Origin: Sulfurospirillum sp. UCH001
GTDB taxonomy: Bacteria > Campylobacterota > Campylobacteria > Campylobacterales > Sulfurospirillaceae
Assembly: GCF_001548035.1 (NCBI RefSeq)
Contig: NZ_AP014723.1
Location: forward strand, 992,001 to 1,056,000
Direction of reading: 5' to 3'
DNA length: 64,000 nt
Under the pieces are notes generated by a model. It was given only the letters and a program-made list of their open reading frames with translations. It was not told where the DNA came from and did no database searches. Positions 36,470 to 46,155 of this stretch are shown piece after piece (position 1 is the first letter of the stretch; every line of letters starts with the position of its first letter). Made by a program: the position numbers and the translations under genes.

Positions 36470-37454
36470 TGTTGATCCTTTTTTGAGAAGTTTGATACAC
36501 ATAGTGATAGATTTCGACACATAAAAGCATACAGATAAAGATAACCCCAATATAGGTGTAACCAAAAAGTGCGCTCATAAGTCCACCGCCGCCTGCAATC
36601 CAGCCTGTAAAAACCATGATGATGCCAAGAAATCTAAGATTGCCAAAATTCGAGAGTCGCTTCATAATGACAAAGTTATAGTACGAGATGACAAAAGGGT
36701 ATACCATGCTTAAGAGTATGGCTTCTCGTGCTGCATAGAGCATATAACTCATCGCAAATAAAAGTGCGATAATAAACGAATGGTACTCTCTCAGTGCATC
36801 ACGAAACAGGTATGCCACACCCATACCCACCAAGTGAAACACTAAAATGATATGCCATGTTGGCTCTCTCCAGATAGAGATATCCACACTTCTAGAGAGT
36901 GTTTCAAAAAGGTTAGCATCCAAATACGCCCAAACTGCCATCGATACAACCGCATAGAGTGTAAGACTTCTTTGCTCAATGAAAGGCTCAGGTACGTGGT
37001 GGAGAAAGAAACTACACACCAATGCAATGAGTGAGAGAGCGATGGCTAGATTGCCTCTTAAAATAGGCTCGTATGTAAAGAGTGCCGTAGCAAGGGCATA
37101 GGTAAACCCAAGGGCTATGGCGATTTCACTGTAACGTCCACGTGTGAGTTTAATCAGCAAAGGAGCGCTCATGCCAAGGCTTATGCCAAGAAGACCCAAA
37201 ACGACAAGGTTGAGTGATGGATAAAAGAGCGAACAAAGAGCTTGAAGCCCTATGAAAAAGATGATCTTTCTCTGGTCGGTATTTAACCAGCCAAAAGAGC
37301 GGTACACCAGTAAACTTCCCAATACTCCACCGAGTGGAAGCGTAAAGAAGGCTTGAATGTCAGAGTGGGACACTTCCACAATGCCCGTTTGTGCGATGAG
37401 TAAGTAGTAGCAAAACTCACTCGCAACAAAGAGCGTAAAGAGGGCACTAAACAT
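36459..37454 (-). CDS. Polytopic membrane protein of unknown function
   Basis: A 331-aa protein with about ten hydrophobic helices, starting MFSALFTLFVASEFCYYLL after AAAGGAGA. The layout resembles an MFS-type carrier (IKLTRGRYSEIAIALG resembles an MFS loop), but no firm family can be named. It overlaps the oxidase-like gene by 8 nt and yceI by 11 nt, so all three are co-translated. A longer upstream reading lies in the oxidase gene and is rejected. Confidence 0.7.
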   Translation of the reverse strand: MFSALFTLFVASEFCYYLLIAQTGIVEVSHSDIQAFFTLPLGGVLGSLLVYRSFGWLNTDQRKIIFFIGLQALCSLFYPSLNLVVLGLLGISLGMSAPLLIKLTRGRYSEIAIALGFTYALATALFTYEPILRGNLAIALSLIALVCSFFLHHVPEPFIEQRSLTLYAVVSMAVWAYLDANLFETLSRSVDISIWREPTWHIILVFHLVGMGVAYLFRDALREYHSFIIALLFAMSYMLYAAREAILLSMVYPFVISYYNFVIMKRLSNFGNLRFLGIIMVFTGWIAGGGGLMSALFGYTYIGVIFICMLLCVEIYHYVYQTSQKRINNVQ

Positions 37455-39024
37455 AAAGTCTCCTTTGTAATTTTGCTTGGAAGATGATATACACACACGC
37501 AAAGACAAGGTCATAAATGGCGATGAGCATACCTTCGATGCCGAGTTGATGCGAAAGATAAAGCGATAAAAACATCGCAGAAACCGCGATACGGTTAAAC
37601 GCACTTATCTTCGCAAGCAAAAGCGCATGTGAGGGCTGCGTCAAGCCAAAGAGATGAATGATGCCCGTTGTCATCATAAACGCAAAGACGATGTACTCAT
37701 ACTTTCCTTCAAAGCCAAAGCCTAAAAGTGGGTAAAGTGTTGCAGCAAAAACAAACAAAAAGATACCACCCAGTGCATCTGAGAGGAAGCCTGTAAGATG
37801 GTAAAGCTTTAATGTGTCAATTTTCTGGGCATTAAGCCCAAATTCTGGGTAGAAAAAGCCCATGGTCACTAGGATAATGAAGAGTCCACACAGCATACGA
37901 ATCGTCCATAAAAGGTTGATGTCCGCTTGCATAAAGCCCGCTTCCATAAGTCCTGCCATGGAAAGTGCGATAAGCATCAGTGTAAAACCTAGTGTATAAA
38001 AGAATCCAAACGCTTTTTGGTTGAGATTTTTAAGGTACGGTGAAACAACTGCCATTGCCATAAAGAAGATGCCAACACCCATAGCGATGTGTGCATGAGC
38101 CACAACAAGGTCATTGCGGTGAAACAACCAGCGAATAGAAGGGATAAACAAGATGTTTCCCTCGATGTCTACAAATAAAAAGGAGTAAACAGAAATCACG
38201 AGAAAAGGACTGTTTTTCAGCGTAAGCTTCGCATCTTTGAGCCATTTGATGAGCAATGGCACAAAACAAAGGGTTAGGTACTGAAAAAACCACTCTTGGT
38301 TGTAGCTCAAATCACCTATGAAAATGCGGTGAGCCACAGAAGCGATGTAACCCACAAGTGGGATAATCCACATGGCATGGTATTTTGCGACAAAAGGTTC
38401 TTTGGCATGGAGTTTTATAAGCAGATAAAAGATAGGAATGAGAGTATAACTCATGCCAAGAGTATTGTCTCCGTGAGGTCCTACGATAGTTTTTTCCACT
38501 TGCCCGATGACAGGGTTCATAAGCACCAAAAGCGCGATAGGCGAAGCGATAACAAGGTATAAAGAGACTTTGATCCACAGTGGTATGACTTTGTACTCTT
38601 TGATGTAGTCATACAGTGCTAAGATGTAAAAAACACCTGAAAAAGCGAGGATGAAGTTGAACTCATATGCAAAATCATAAAAAACAAGTCCTCGATGAAC
38701 ACCTAAAAGAAGGCTGATGGTCATAAAAACTAAAAAGATACACCAAAGTGTAAAGTATATTTTGAGCTTTTCAAGCCCTTTTTCACTGTGGATATTCTCT
38801 TTTTCCATCAACACAAATGGTAAAAAAGAGAGCATTAACGGCACAAAACCATAGAGCATCAAGGAGACATGCGCACTTCTAGCATTGACCGCTGAAAGTG
38901 TAGAAGAGGGGAGAAAATAGCCCAAAAGATTGAGTGAATACTCAAACCCACATGCCAAACCTAGCACAAAAAATAAAGAGCCTATGACAAAGGCTTTTTG
39001 TATAAAACTAGAGAATTTTTCCAT
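37447..39024 (-). CDS. Atypical heme-copper oxidase subunit I-like protein
   Basis: A 525-aa, roughly 12-helix protein of the cytochrome oxidase/NO reductase subunit I superfamily. His52 (RSAHVSLMLYG) and the His310/His312 pair (VVAHAHIAMG) fit the helix-II and helix-X heme ligands. His184 (VGPHGDN) fits the helix-VI metal ligand. The usual His-His of helix VII is reduced to one (VAHR, His232), and the CcoN Tyr context is not evident. No subunit II, CcoO or cytochrome c gene is nearby. It overlaps the ABC ATPase gene by 17 nt. It may be a heme b protein without oxidase activity. Confidence 0.75.
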   Translation of the reverse strand: MEKFSSFIQKAFVIGSLFFVLGLACGFEYSLNLLGYFLPSSTLSAVNARSAHVSLMLYGFVPLMLSFLPFVLMEKENIHSEKGLEKLKIYFTLWCIFLVFMTISLLLGVHRGLVFYDFAYEFNFILAFSGVFYILALYDYIKEYKVIPLWIKVSLYLVIASPIALLVLMNPVIGQVEKTIVGPHGDNTLGMSYTLIPIFYLLIKLHAKEPFVAKYHAMWIIPLVGYIASVAHRIFIGDLSYNQEWFFQYLTLCFVPLLIKWLKDAKLTLKNSPFLVISVYSFLFVDIEGNILFIPSIRWLFHRNDLVVAHAHIAMGVGIFFMAMAVVSPYLKNLNQKAFGFFYTLGFTLMLIALSMAGLMEAGFMQADINLLWTIRMLCGLFIILVTMGFFYPEFGLNAQKIDTLKLYHLTGFLSDALGGIFLFVFAATLYPLLGFGFEGKYEYIVFAFMMTTGIIHLFGLTQPSHALLLAKISAFNRIAVSAMFLSLYLSHQLGIEGMLIAIYDLVFACVYIIFQAKLQRRLYV

Positions 39025-39634
39025 CTTTTACCTCGATAATTTTGTCTGCATACTCGGACACTTTACGGTCATGCGTTGCAATGATAATGGTCGTACCACT
39101 TTTAGAGAGCATTTTAAAAAGTTCATAGATATTTTGTGAATTGTGTGAGTCTAGGTTCCCTGTTGGCTCATCCGCAAAGATGATTTTTGGAGCATTTACC
39201 AAAGCCCTAACAATGGCTGCACGTTGGCGTTGTCCTCCTGAAATCTCATCGGGGTACTTGTCTTTAATAGCTTCGATACCACACTGTTTTAAAAGTGCAT
39301 CAATAGCGCTGTTTTGTTTGTTGATAGCTGCAAGTTTAATGTTTTCCAAAATTGTTAAGTACCCGATGAGGTAATGAAACTGAAAGATAAACCCAACCTC
39401 TTTTTGACGAAATGCATCGATGTCTGGAATGAGCGTGTAAGCTTTTCCCTCAAAAAACAACTCGCCATGACTAGGGCGTAGTAGTGAAGAGAGGATGGAA
39501 AGAAGCGTGGACTTTCCACCACCACTCTCTCCTACGATAGCGATAAAATCGCCACGTCTTGCTTCAAAGTTGACATTGTCAAGGGCTAGGTCGTTTTTAT
39601 AATAGTGGGTAATGCCATGTGCCTCAAGTATCAT
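39008..39634 (-). CDS. ABC transporter ATP-binding protein (LolD/MacB-like)
   Basis: A 208-aa ATPase with Walker A GESGGGKST, Q-loop FIFQFHYL, signature SGGQRQRAAIVRAL, Walker B IIFADEPTGNLD and H-loop IIATHD. The EPTGNLDS string is typical of the MacB/LolD/FtsE class. It starts at the ATG after AGAGG, overlapping the permease stop by 4 nt. Confidence 0.9.
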   Translation of the reverse strand: MILEAHGITHYYKNDLALDNVNFEARRGDFIAIVGESGGGKSTLLSILSSLLRPSHGELFFEGKAYTLIPDIDAFRQKEVGFIFQFHYLIGYLTILENIKLAAINKQNSAIDALLKQCGIEAIKDKYPDEISGGQRQRAAIVRALVNAPKIIFADEPTGNLDSHNSQNIYELFKMLSKSGTTIIIATHDRKVSEYADKIIEVKDGKIL

Positions 39635-40713
39635 AAAGCACCTCTTTGAATAAGAATAATCGGGTCTATTTTTGAAGCACTGTACGCAGGCAAAAATGCA
39701 CCAAGAAGCGCCATAAAGAGAGAGAAACAAAATACTGCAACAACCGTCTCTAGGCTTAGTTCACCATTGACATACCCTTGAAACTTCTCGATGTGGGCTA
39801 TCATAAACAAAAGCGCCTTGGAGAATAAAAGTGCTGAGATAAAACCAACACAGGTGATGACAAATGTCTCACCGACAATCATGCTCATAATGAAACGTGA
39901 TGATTTTCCGATAGCTCTTAAAATGCCAAACTCACTACGTCGTTCATTGATAGTGATGCTGATAAGACTAGCAATCCCTAGCAGTCCCATTAAAAACGCC
40001 ACCGCACTAATGACATTGGAAGAGGTTTCGATGATTTTGAATTGGTTGTAGTTGTCCACAAACTCGTGCGTTGTTTTGGCTTCGATGTCTGAACTTTGAG
40101 CATTGATGTGCTCTATGATTGTTGTTGCTTCAAAGTTTCTATCCATGCTCACGAGCAAGATAGACGCTTCTTTGTTAAAGATGGCGCTAGCATCTTCTCG
40201 GTTAAGCACAGCCCCACCATCTTCAAAGCCCACACCGTTTTCAAAGATGCCAGAAGCAGTGTATGTTTTGTTAGAAATAGTGACAAATTTTGGAGAGTGC
40301 AGTCTTGCGTTGATGTTCTTACCCAGAATGACTTCGCCTTTTTTAGGGTAGGCTCCTTCTGTGAGTCTATACGCCTTGAAGCGGTTTTCACTTACGCCGT
40401 AAATTGCGGCAATCGGAAGGTCATTGATAGGAGAAGCCCCTAAAATGAGTGCATAGACCTCTTTCACTCCTGCAATGTTTTTGATTTTCTCTGCAAGATA
40501 TATGTTGACGTCACTAAAGAAAGTATCGGCGATTTTAGCTTGTGTAACGATGATGTCTCCATCGCTTTTGAGCATCGTGGAGTACATCCCGATAATACCT
40601 CTTGAGATCGACGTTATCATAAAGATAGCCGTAATCGCAACAGTGATACTGAGATAAATGAGAAACGTTTTAAAGCGGTTGCGATTTAGCGCTTTGAAAA
40701 AAAGTCCAACCAC
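39631..40713 (-). CDS. FtsX/MacB-type ABC permease
   Basis: A 360-aa permease with the MacB topology. TM1 is at residues 17-37. A large periplasmic domain (residues 45-230) contains VIVTQAKIADT-like MacB_PCD segments. Three C-terminal helices follow, with the FtsX domain motif INERRSEFGILRAIGKSSR. GTG start after AAGGA. First gene of the operon; such transporters work by mechanotransmission on periplasmic substrates or lipoproteins. Confidence 0.88.
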   Translation of the reverse strand: MVGLFFKALNRNRFKTFLIYLSITVAITAIFMITSISRGIIGMYSTMLKSDGDIIVTQAKIADTFFSDVNIYLAEKIKNIAGVKEVYALILGASPINDLPIAAIYGVSENRFKAYRLTEGAYPKKGEVILGKNINARLHSPKFVTISNKTYTASGIFENGVGFEDGGAVLNREDASAIFNKEASILLVSMDRNFEATTIIEHINAQSSDIEAKTTHEFVDNYNQFKIIETSSNVISAVAFLMGLLGIASLISITINERRSEFGILRAIGKSSRFIMSMIVGETFVITCVGFISALLFSKALLFMIAHIEKFQGYVNGELSLETVVAVFCFSLFMALLGAFLPAYSASKIDPIILIQRGAL

Positions 40714-40851
40714 GCAAATTCCTTGTTGTGATAATTTAATGACAATTTTAGAAAATTAAGATGAACGGAGTATGAATTTTCCTTAGATATAAAACATTTG
40801 AAAGCAAGAATGACGTACAATGGAGGATAATCACGCACGAAGGCGCGCTTC

Positions 40852-41739
40852 ATGAAAATCATTGTGTTAGATACTGAAACAACGGGTATGTTAGAAAAAG
40901 ACCGCATTTGTCAACTGAGTTATTTGGTGCTCAATGAAGATTTTGAGATAGAAGAGGTGCATAATGATCTGTGTATGCCACCATTGCCTATCTCTTATGA
41001 GGCGATGGCGATTCACCACATTACCCCTGAAATGCTTGAAGGCGAGCCAAGTTGCGTGCAAACCAAAGCCTATAAAAGACTTTTGGAACTCAACTCCCCA
41101 GCCAATCTGATGGTCATACAAAATGCGGCGTTTGACCTTGGAATGCTCTCCAAAGAGGGGTTTTCTTTGAAGATGAATCTTATCGATACCTTTCGAATTC
41201 TAAGAGCATACTATCCGCTTGATGGTACATCGTTTAGTTTGCAATACAAACGCTACCAATGGGGACTGTATAAGGAAGAAGAGGGCTTGGCTAAAAAGCT
41301 TGGCATTACCATCAAAGCACATGACGCTCTTGGCGATGTCATCGTGCTTAAACACCTTTTTGAGCGACTCTGCGAAGAACACTCTATGCCAAAGATGATT
41401 CTTCTTTGCTCAGAACCTATCATCTTAAGTCACATTCCTTATGGTAAAAACAAAGGCAAAAAGTTTGTGGATGTTGCTAAGAGCGATCGTCAAGACTTGC
41501 ACTATATGCTTAATGCCAACGGACTTGACGCGGATGTCAAAGCGTCCATACTCCACGCCCTTGAAGCTACTAAAGAGAGTGTGACTCTTACTATCGGCTT
41601 TGGCAAATATGCAGGCAAAACCCCTGAGGAAGTTTTAGAAATCGATAGAAACTATCTTTTATGGATGGTCAATAAGATGGATAACCTGAATGCTGAATTA
41701 AAAGAGGCGATAGAAAAGATTTTGGTTTCATATCCATAA
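40852..41739 (+). CDS. 3'-5' exonuclease (ExoX/DnaQ family)
   Basis: A 295-aa DEDD exonuclease. Exo I is VLDTETTGM, Exo II is VIQNAAFDLGML, and Exo III contains HDALGDVIVLKHL. The C-terminus has two copies of a short DUF3820-like module (IPYGKNKGKKFVDVA and IGFGKYAGKTPEEVL). This fits exodeoxyribonuclease X-type proteins that degrade single-stranded DNA in repair. Divergent from the ABC operon. Confidence 0.87.
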   Translation: MKIIVLDTETTGMLEKDRICQLSYLVLNEDFEIEEVHNDLCMPPLPISYEAMAIHHITPEMLEGEPSCVQTKAYKRLLELNSPANLMVIQNAAFDLGMLSKEGFSLKMNLIDTFRILRAYYPLDGTSFSLQYKRYQWGLYKEEEGLAKKLGITIKAHDALGDVIVLKHLFERLCEEHSMPKMILLCSEPIILSHIPYGKNKGKKFVDVAKSDRQDLHYMLNANGLDADVKASILHALEATKESVTLTIGFGKYAGKTPEEVLEIDRNYLLWMVNKMDNLNAELKEAIEKILVSYP

Positions 41740-41825
41740 TCACCATATAAATTTTCACTTCACTCATATAAATTGTTGTAATGGTTTGAACTCATTTTAA
41801 AATTGACACTACTATTTAAAAAAGT

Positions 41826-41831
41826 TATAAT
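41826..41831 (+). promoter_or_regulatory. -10 element of the universal stress protein gene
   Basis: TATAAT lies 47 nt before the start of the Usp gene, with AAGGAG just ahead of the ATG. No -35 consensus is visible. Confidence 0.5.
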
Positions 41832-41878
41832 CGTTTCAATAGCTCATAGCATGATAAAGCATACTTAAGGAGTAATGA

Positions 41879-42712
41879 ATGCAAAATTTAACTATCTTAA
41901 TAGCAACAGATTTTTCAGAAGGCTATACAGCTTTACTTAAAAAAGCAATTGATTTTGCAAAAAAGAAGCAAGCCAAACTTCATGTTCTTCATGTCATTGA
42001 AAAGACTTTTTTCAAGAAAAAAAATCTTGATTCTATTAAAGAACATTGCTGGAATACATTGCTCTCAGAGTATCCTACGTTGTCAAAAGAACAATTTCAT
42101 TGTCTTGAGGGCAACCCTGAAAAAATAATTTCGATTGTAGCGCAGACGATTGATGCTCGTATAATCTTGATTGGTGATAACCGCAATAAACACCCGATGG
42201 AAGCTATTTTTATGGGTTCGGACACTAAGGCAATTATTAGAGAGTCGCGTGTACCTGTTTTAGTGACAAAAAAACCTGAGTATACAGACTATGAGACGAT
42301 TTTAATCCCAACAGATTTGTCAAATGACTCGTTAGAGATGATTCAGCATATTGCTATTTTATTTCCACATGCTTATTTGATTTTGCTTCATCTTTACAGT
42401 GTCCCTTTTGAGTTTAGGCTTGGAATGTATGGATTTAATGATGATGAAATATCGAATTTTAAAGAAGAGAGTCGTGTAGGTGCTGAAAGTGAGCTCAATC
42501 TTTTTATACGAAAATTGAATATACCCGCAAAAAAAATTATTCCTATCGTACGTAAAGATTTGCTCAGTTCTGAGCGCTTTGAAGACCATCATAAAGATTT
42601 AAAAGCTGACCTTGTTGCCATTCATACGACAGGGCAGATCAGTTTTTTTGCTTTCGACCTCTTAGAAAAATCCACGAATGACGTTTTAGTTTATAAAATT
42701 ACACGTGGATAA
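41879..42712 (+). CDS. Tandem universal stress protein
   Basis: A 277-aa protein with two Usp domains. The first (LIATDFSEGYTALLKKAIDFA, ILIGDNR and MGSDTKAIIRESRVPVLV near residues 117-135) has the nucleotide-binding G-x2-G-x9-G(S/T) region partly changed. The second (ILIPTDLSNDSLEMIQHIA) is more diverged. It lies convergent with the second antiporter (8-nt gap). A start 4 nt upstream is in another frame. Confidence 0.85.
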   Translation: MQNLTILIATDFSEGYTALLKKAIDFAKKKQAKLHVLHVIEKTFFKKKNLDSIKEHCWNTLLSEYPTLSKEQFHCLEGNPEKIISIVAQTIDARIILIGDNRNKHPMEAIFMGSDTKAIIRESRVPVLVTKKPEYTDYETILIPTDLSNDSLEMIQHIAILFPHAYLILLHLYSVPFEFRLGMYGFNDDEISNFKEESRVGAESELNLFIRKLNIPAKKIIPIVRKDLLSSERFEDHHKDLKADLVAIHTTGQISFFAFDLLEKSTNDVLVYKITRG

Positions 42713-42720
42713 TTTTGTGC

Positions 42721-44418
42721 TTAATGCTGAGGTATGAAACGCAACAAAACGTGATTTGTCATACCTTTGGCAAGCTCTTCTTCTCCAAAAAAGACAGTGC
42801 CAATGTTATCAGACTGGAGCAAAGAAGCTTCATCTTCACTATGCGTACGAAGAATAAGCTCAATGGTGGGATTGAGTGAGCGTGAAACTTCTGCAATTTT
42901 ACGTACATTGATCGCATCAGGCGTTGCGATAATCAACATAGCCGCTTCATGGATGTGTGCATTGTGAAGAATGTCTGCATCTGTTGCATCACCTGAAATG
43001 GCGTTAAAGCCTTGATGGCGTAATGACTCTACAAGTGTTCGGTTTTGTTCTACAATCATATAAGGCAAATTTTGCTTTTTAAGTGCTTCTGAGATGCGTT
43101 TACCAACGCGTCCATAGCCTACAAGAACAACATGCCCTTTAGGTAGAGAAGGTTCATCATTTTCTGGAAGTTTTGTCGAAGGGTCTTTTCTTGCATCCAA
43201 ATGACGAGCATAAGCTGAATGCTTAAGTATCCAACGACTAATGGGTGTTAATGTGTTAAAGATAAAAGGGTTGAGTGTAATTGAAATAATGGCACCCGCT
43301 AAGATCAAACTATACCCTTCTTGTGGTAAAAGCCCAAGAGTCATACCAAGACTGGCTAGAATGAAGGAAAATTCCCCGATTTGTGCAAGGCTCGCTGCAA
43401 CGGTGAGTGCTGTATGCAAAGGGTATCTCAAAGCTAAAACCAAAAGAGCGGCTGCAAGCGATTTACCAAGGATAATAATAGCTACAACACATAAGACTTC
43501 TAAAGGCTTAGTTATTAAAATTTGGGGTTGAAAAAGCATGCCTACTGCCACAAAGAATAAAACAGCAAATGCATCACGCAATGGAAGTGATTTTTCTGCG
43601 GCTCTGTGACTGAATTCCGACTCACGTAAAACCATACCTGCAAAAAATGCGCCTAATGCAAATGAAACACCAAAAAGCTCAGATGCTCCATAAGCAATGC
43701 TTACAGCAACAGCAATGACTGATAGTGTGAAAAGTTCTCTTGAGCCTGTGCGAGACACTTGCCAAATACACCATGGAATAACTCTTTTACCTACAAAAAG
43801 CATAATGACAATAAACGCTATGACTTGCAGTAGTGTCTGACCGACAGTCATGAAAAGGGAAGATTGGTCGTGTGAAGCAGGTGCATTTCCGCCTAAAAGA
43901 TTTGCTAGTGGCGGTAAAAGTACCAGTACAAGTACGGTTGCAAGGTCTTCCATAACTAACCAACCAACAGCGATGCGTCCATTCATGGACTCTAAAATAT
44001 TTTTAGCTTCTAATGCTTTGAGTAATACCACGGTACTTGCACACGAAAGTGAAACGCCAAAGATGAGTGCAGCACCAAAACTGTATCCCCACCATATGGC
44101 CATACCCATGCCAAGCAGTGTCGCAACACTCATTTGAATCACTGCACCAGGGATGGCGATACGCCTTACCGATAAAAGGTCTTCTAGTGAAAAGTGGAGC
44201 CCAACTCCGAACATTAAGAGCATAACGCCAATTTCAGAAAGTTGCGCAGCAATTGTCATGTCCGCAACGAAACCGGGTGTAGTAGGTCCTATAAGAATAC
44301 CAGCAAATAAGTAACCAACCAAGGCTGGGATTTTCAGCTTGGTGGCAATGAAGCCAAAGATAAGCGCCAATCCAAAGCCAAAAGCAATGGTGCTGATTAA
44401 GGATACGCTATGGTCCAT
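42721..44418 (-). CDS. YbaL-like CPA2 cation:proton antiporter
   Basis: A 565-aa transporter with about 12 helices (LVGYLFAGILIGPTTPGFV, LMFGVGLHFSLEDLL, FGVSFALGAFFAGMVL) and a C-terminal TrkA-N domain (VVLVGYGRVGKRISEALKK) with ISGDATD. The organisation matches E. coli YbaL. It is the second CPA2 antiporter of this window and differs from the first in sequence, so it is not a recent duplicate. GGAGG precedes the ATG. Confidence 0.88.
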   Translation of the reverse strand: MDHSVSLISTIAFGFGLALIFGFIATKLKIPALVGYLFAGILIGPTTPGFVADMTIAAQLSEIGVMLLMFGVGLHFSLEDLLSVRRIAIPGAVIQMSVATLLGMGMAIWWGYSFGAALIFGVSLSCASTVVLLKALEAKNILESMNGRIAVGWLVMEDLATVLVLVLLPPLANLLGGNAPASHDQSSLFMTVGQTLLQVIAFIVIMLFVGKRVIPWCIWQVSRTGSRELFTLSVIAVAVSIAYGASELFGVSFALGAFFAGMVLRESEFSHRAAEKSLPLRDAFAVLFFVAVGMLFQPQILITKPLEVLCVVAIIILGKSLAAALLVLALRYPLHTALTVAASLAQIGEFSFILASLGMTLGLLPQEGYSLILAGAIISITLNPFIFNTLTPISRWILKHSAYARHLDARKDPSTKLPENDEPSLPKGHVVLVGYGRVGKRISEALKKQNLPYMIVEQNRTLVESLRHQGFNAISGDATDADILHNAHIHEAAMLIIATPDAINVRKIAEVSRSLNPTIELILRTHSEDEASLLQSDNIGTVFFGEEELAKGMTNHVLLRFIPQH

Positions 44419-44535
44419 TGGCTTTTCCTCCTGAGCTTTTATGTGAGATTGTATGATATAGATATATATTTATCATACAATAAATTATTTAATAATATGT
44501 AAACTCATTTGAAAATATTAAAGCGTCAAGGCTTG

Positions 44536-45267
44536 CTAAATGGTTGTTCCATGCTCTTTTTGTACGTGCAAAAGCAGTGTTCTAAAATCTTCAAAATACC
44601 CAATGGATCGTTTTTTTAGCTCTGCTTCTTCATGTTTGGCATATGTATCAAACATAGCGATAACATCGATGCCTGCATTTCGTGCGGCTTCAAGCCCTAC
44701 TAAAGAGTCTTCAATGACTAAGCACTCCTGTGGTGTGACATCAAGCTTTTGCATGATGAAATGGTGTACTTCAGGATGGGGTTTTATCTTACTCACCATT
44801 TCTCGTCCTAAAATGAGCGAAAATATCTTTTCAAAATTCACTTTTTGGCGCATGGCGTTATTTTCATGGATGTAGATGTTGAGATTGTTTTGACTGGTGG
44901 TGCTTGCGATGACAAGCTGATAGCCTCGCTCTTTGAGGTAGTGCAACAGCGTGTGCGCATCTGGTTTGAAGTCGATGACATTTTTGAGGTAATGCTGAGC
45001 AATAGCGTAGCGCATGGAGCGGATCTCTTCTTTAGAAAAAGGTGCATTATACGTGTGTGCTAAAAAGTCGCAGTATTCTAAGTAGGCATCTTGGGTGTGG
45101 CTAAATGAGCGTAATAGCTCATCGCGTTTTTGTTGTATACTCATTTCATCTAAAGCTTCTCCACCAAGACGCGTTATAAGCTCTCTATCGACAACGTTCC
45201 AAATGCCCACAGAGTCGATGAGTGTGCCGTCCATATCGAAGATGATGACTTTTTTATCTTGAAACAT
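44536..45267 (-). CDS. HAD family hydrolase (beta-phosphoglucomutase/GPP-like)
   Basis: A 243-aa HAD phosphatase. Motif I is IIFDMDGTLIDS, motif II is LVIASTTSQ, the motif III lysine lies in SKIKPHPEV, and motif IV is CLVIEDSLVGLEAARNAG. There is a helical C1 cap. Likely a small sugar-phosphate or 2-phosphoglycolate-type phosphatase. AAGGAG precedes the ATG. Confidence 0.87.
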   Translation of the reverse strand: MFQDKKVIIFDMDGTLIDSVGIWNVVDRELITRLGGEALDEMSIQQKRDELLRSFSHTQDAYLEYCDFLAHTYNAPFSKEEIRSMRYAIAQHYLKNVIDFKPDAHTLLHYLKERGYQLVIASTTSQNNLNIYIHENNAMRQKVNFEKIFSLILGREMVSKIKPHPEVHHFIMQKLDVTPQECLVIEDSLVGLEAARNAGIDVIAMFDTYAKHEEAELKKRSIGYFEDFRTLLLHVQKEHGTTI

Positions 45268-45284
45268 AAAACTCCTTGAAGTAT

Positions 45285-45743
45285 TTATAAGAGGAAAGGG
45301 ATGATTCTTTTTGTTTTTTGCATATAGTTTTTATACTCATTTGAGCGTTTTATCCATAACATTTCCTCTTTTTTAGCTTTTAAGGAGAGTGTTACAACTA
45401 AAAGCGCATAAACAAAAAAACTTAAAATTGAAGGTTTAGAAAGTACCACACCAAGCATCATCACAAGAACAGAAAAGTACATTGGATGTCTGATGTATTG
45501 GTATGCTCCTGTAGTGATAAGCAAGGCGTCTTTTTTGATCTCTGGTGTAATGTTGAAGTTGCCAGGTTTGTTATGACGTATTGTATACAGTCCAAAAAGA
45601 GCTCCTAGAAAAAAGAGAAGCAGCGCAAAGGTATTTGGCATCTGTATGCCATGGAGTAACAAAAGAAGTGCGATAAAGACAAATTGTTGAATGACTAAAA
45701 GATACGAGTTACTTTTACTTCTTGTCTTGAGGTGTTTTCGCAT
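45285..45743 (-). CDS. ICMT-like membrane methyltransferase
   Basis: A 152-aa protein with four to five hydrophobic segments and the isoprenylcysteine carboxyl methyltransferase/PEMT signature YQYIRHPMYFSVLVMMLG, plus a C-terminal KKEEMLWIKRSNEYKNYM. Probably a SAM-dependent membrane methyltransferase acting on a lipid or small thiol; substrate unknown. Confidence 0.78.
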   Translation of the reverse strand: MRKHLKTRSKSNSYLLVIQQFVFIALLLLLHGIQMPNTFALLLFFLGALFGLYTIRHNKPGNFNITPEIKKDALLITTGAYQYIRHPMYFSVLVMMLGVVLSKPSILSFFVYALLVVTLSLKAKKEEMLWIKRSNEYKNYMQKTKRIIPFLL

Positions 45744-45784
45744 GTAAAACCTAAAAAAACATTCTGTATTTTACATGCAAAACA

Positions 45785-46093
45785 TTACTCTGCCTCTTCG
45801 CTTTTTTGCGAAGTTACAGATTTTTTAGCAGGTTTAGCGATAATCTCAATATAACATTCGCCCCAATTCTCAGCGTGTGCTTTGTCGATGGCAGCTATGA
45901 GTTCTTGTACAGGAATTTCTTCTGCATTTTGGCTATTTTTTCCTGCTTTGCAATCAAAAATCCAAAAAGGAGCCCCTTCTGGTAGTTTTTTATTGCGCTC
46001 ACGTTTAAGGTATTTTCGGATTTCATGTTTGATCGCATCAACAACTCTATCGCTGTTTTTATTTTCTTCATGAAGATGAAATATTTTTTTCAA
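45785..46093 (-). CDS. DUF6172-like small protein
   Basis: A 102-aa soluble protein starting at TTG (AAAAGG is well placed upstream). The sequence KHEIRKYLKRERNKKLPEG and PFWIFDCKAG matches, from memory, the DUF6172 family found in proteobacteria. No catalytic motif is evident. The C-terminus ends in a charged tail. Confidence 0.65.
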   Translation of the reverse strand: MKKIFHLHEENKNSDRVVDAIKHEIRKYLKRERNKKLPEGAPFWIFDCKAGKNSQNAEEIPVQELIAAIDKAHAENWGECYIEIIAKPAKKSVTSQKSEEAE

Positions 46094-46155
46094 GAATAAC
46101 CTTTTAAATGATGAATATTTGAATAAGTATTGTACTTTGTTTTAGCTTTGAATGC

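Noticed and set aside
32307-44418. The two CPA2 antiporters as a recent duplication
   Set aside because: Their sequences differ throughout (KefB-like versus YbaL-like); they share only family motifs.
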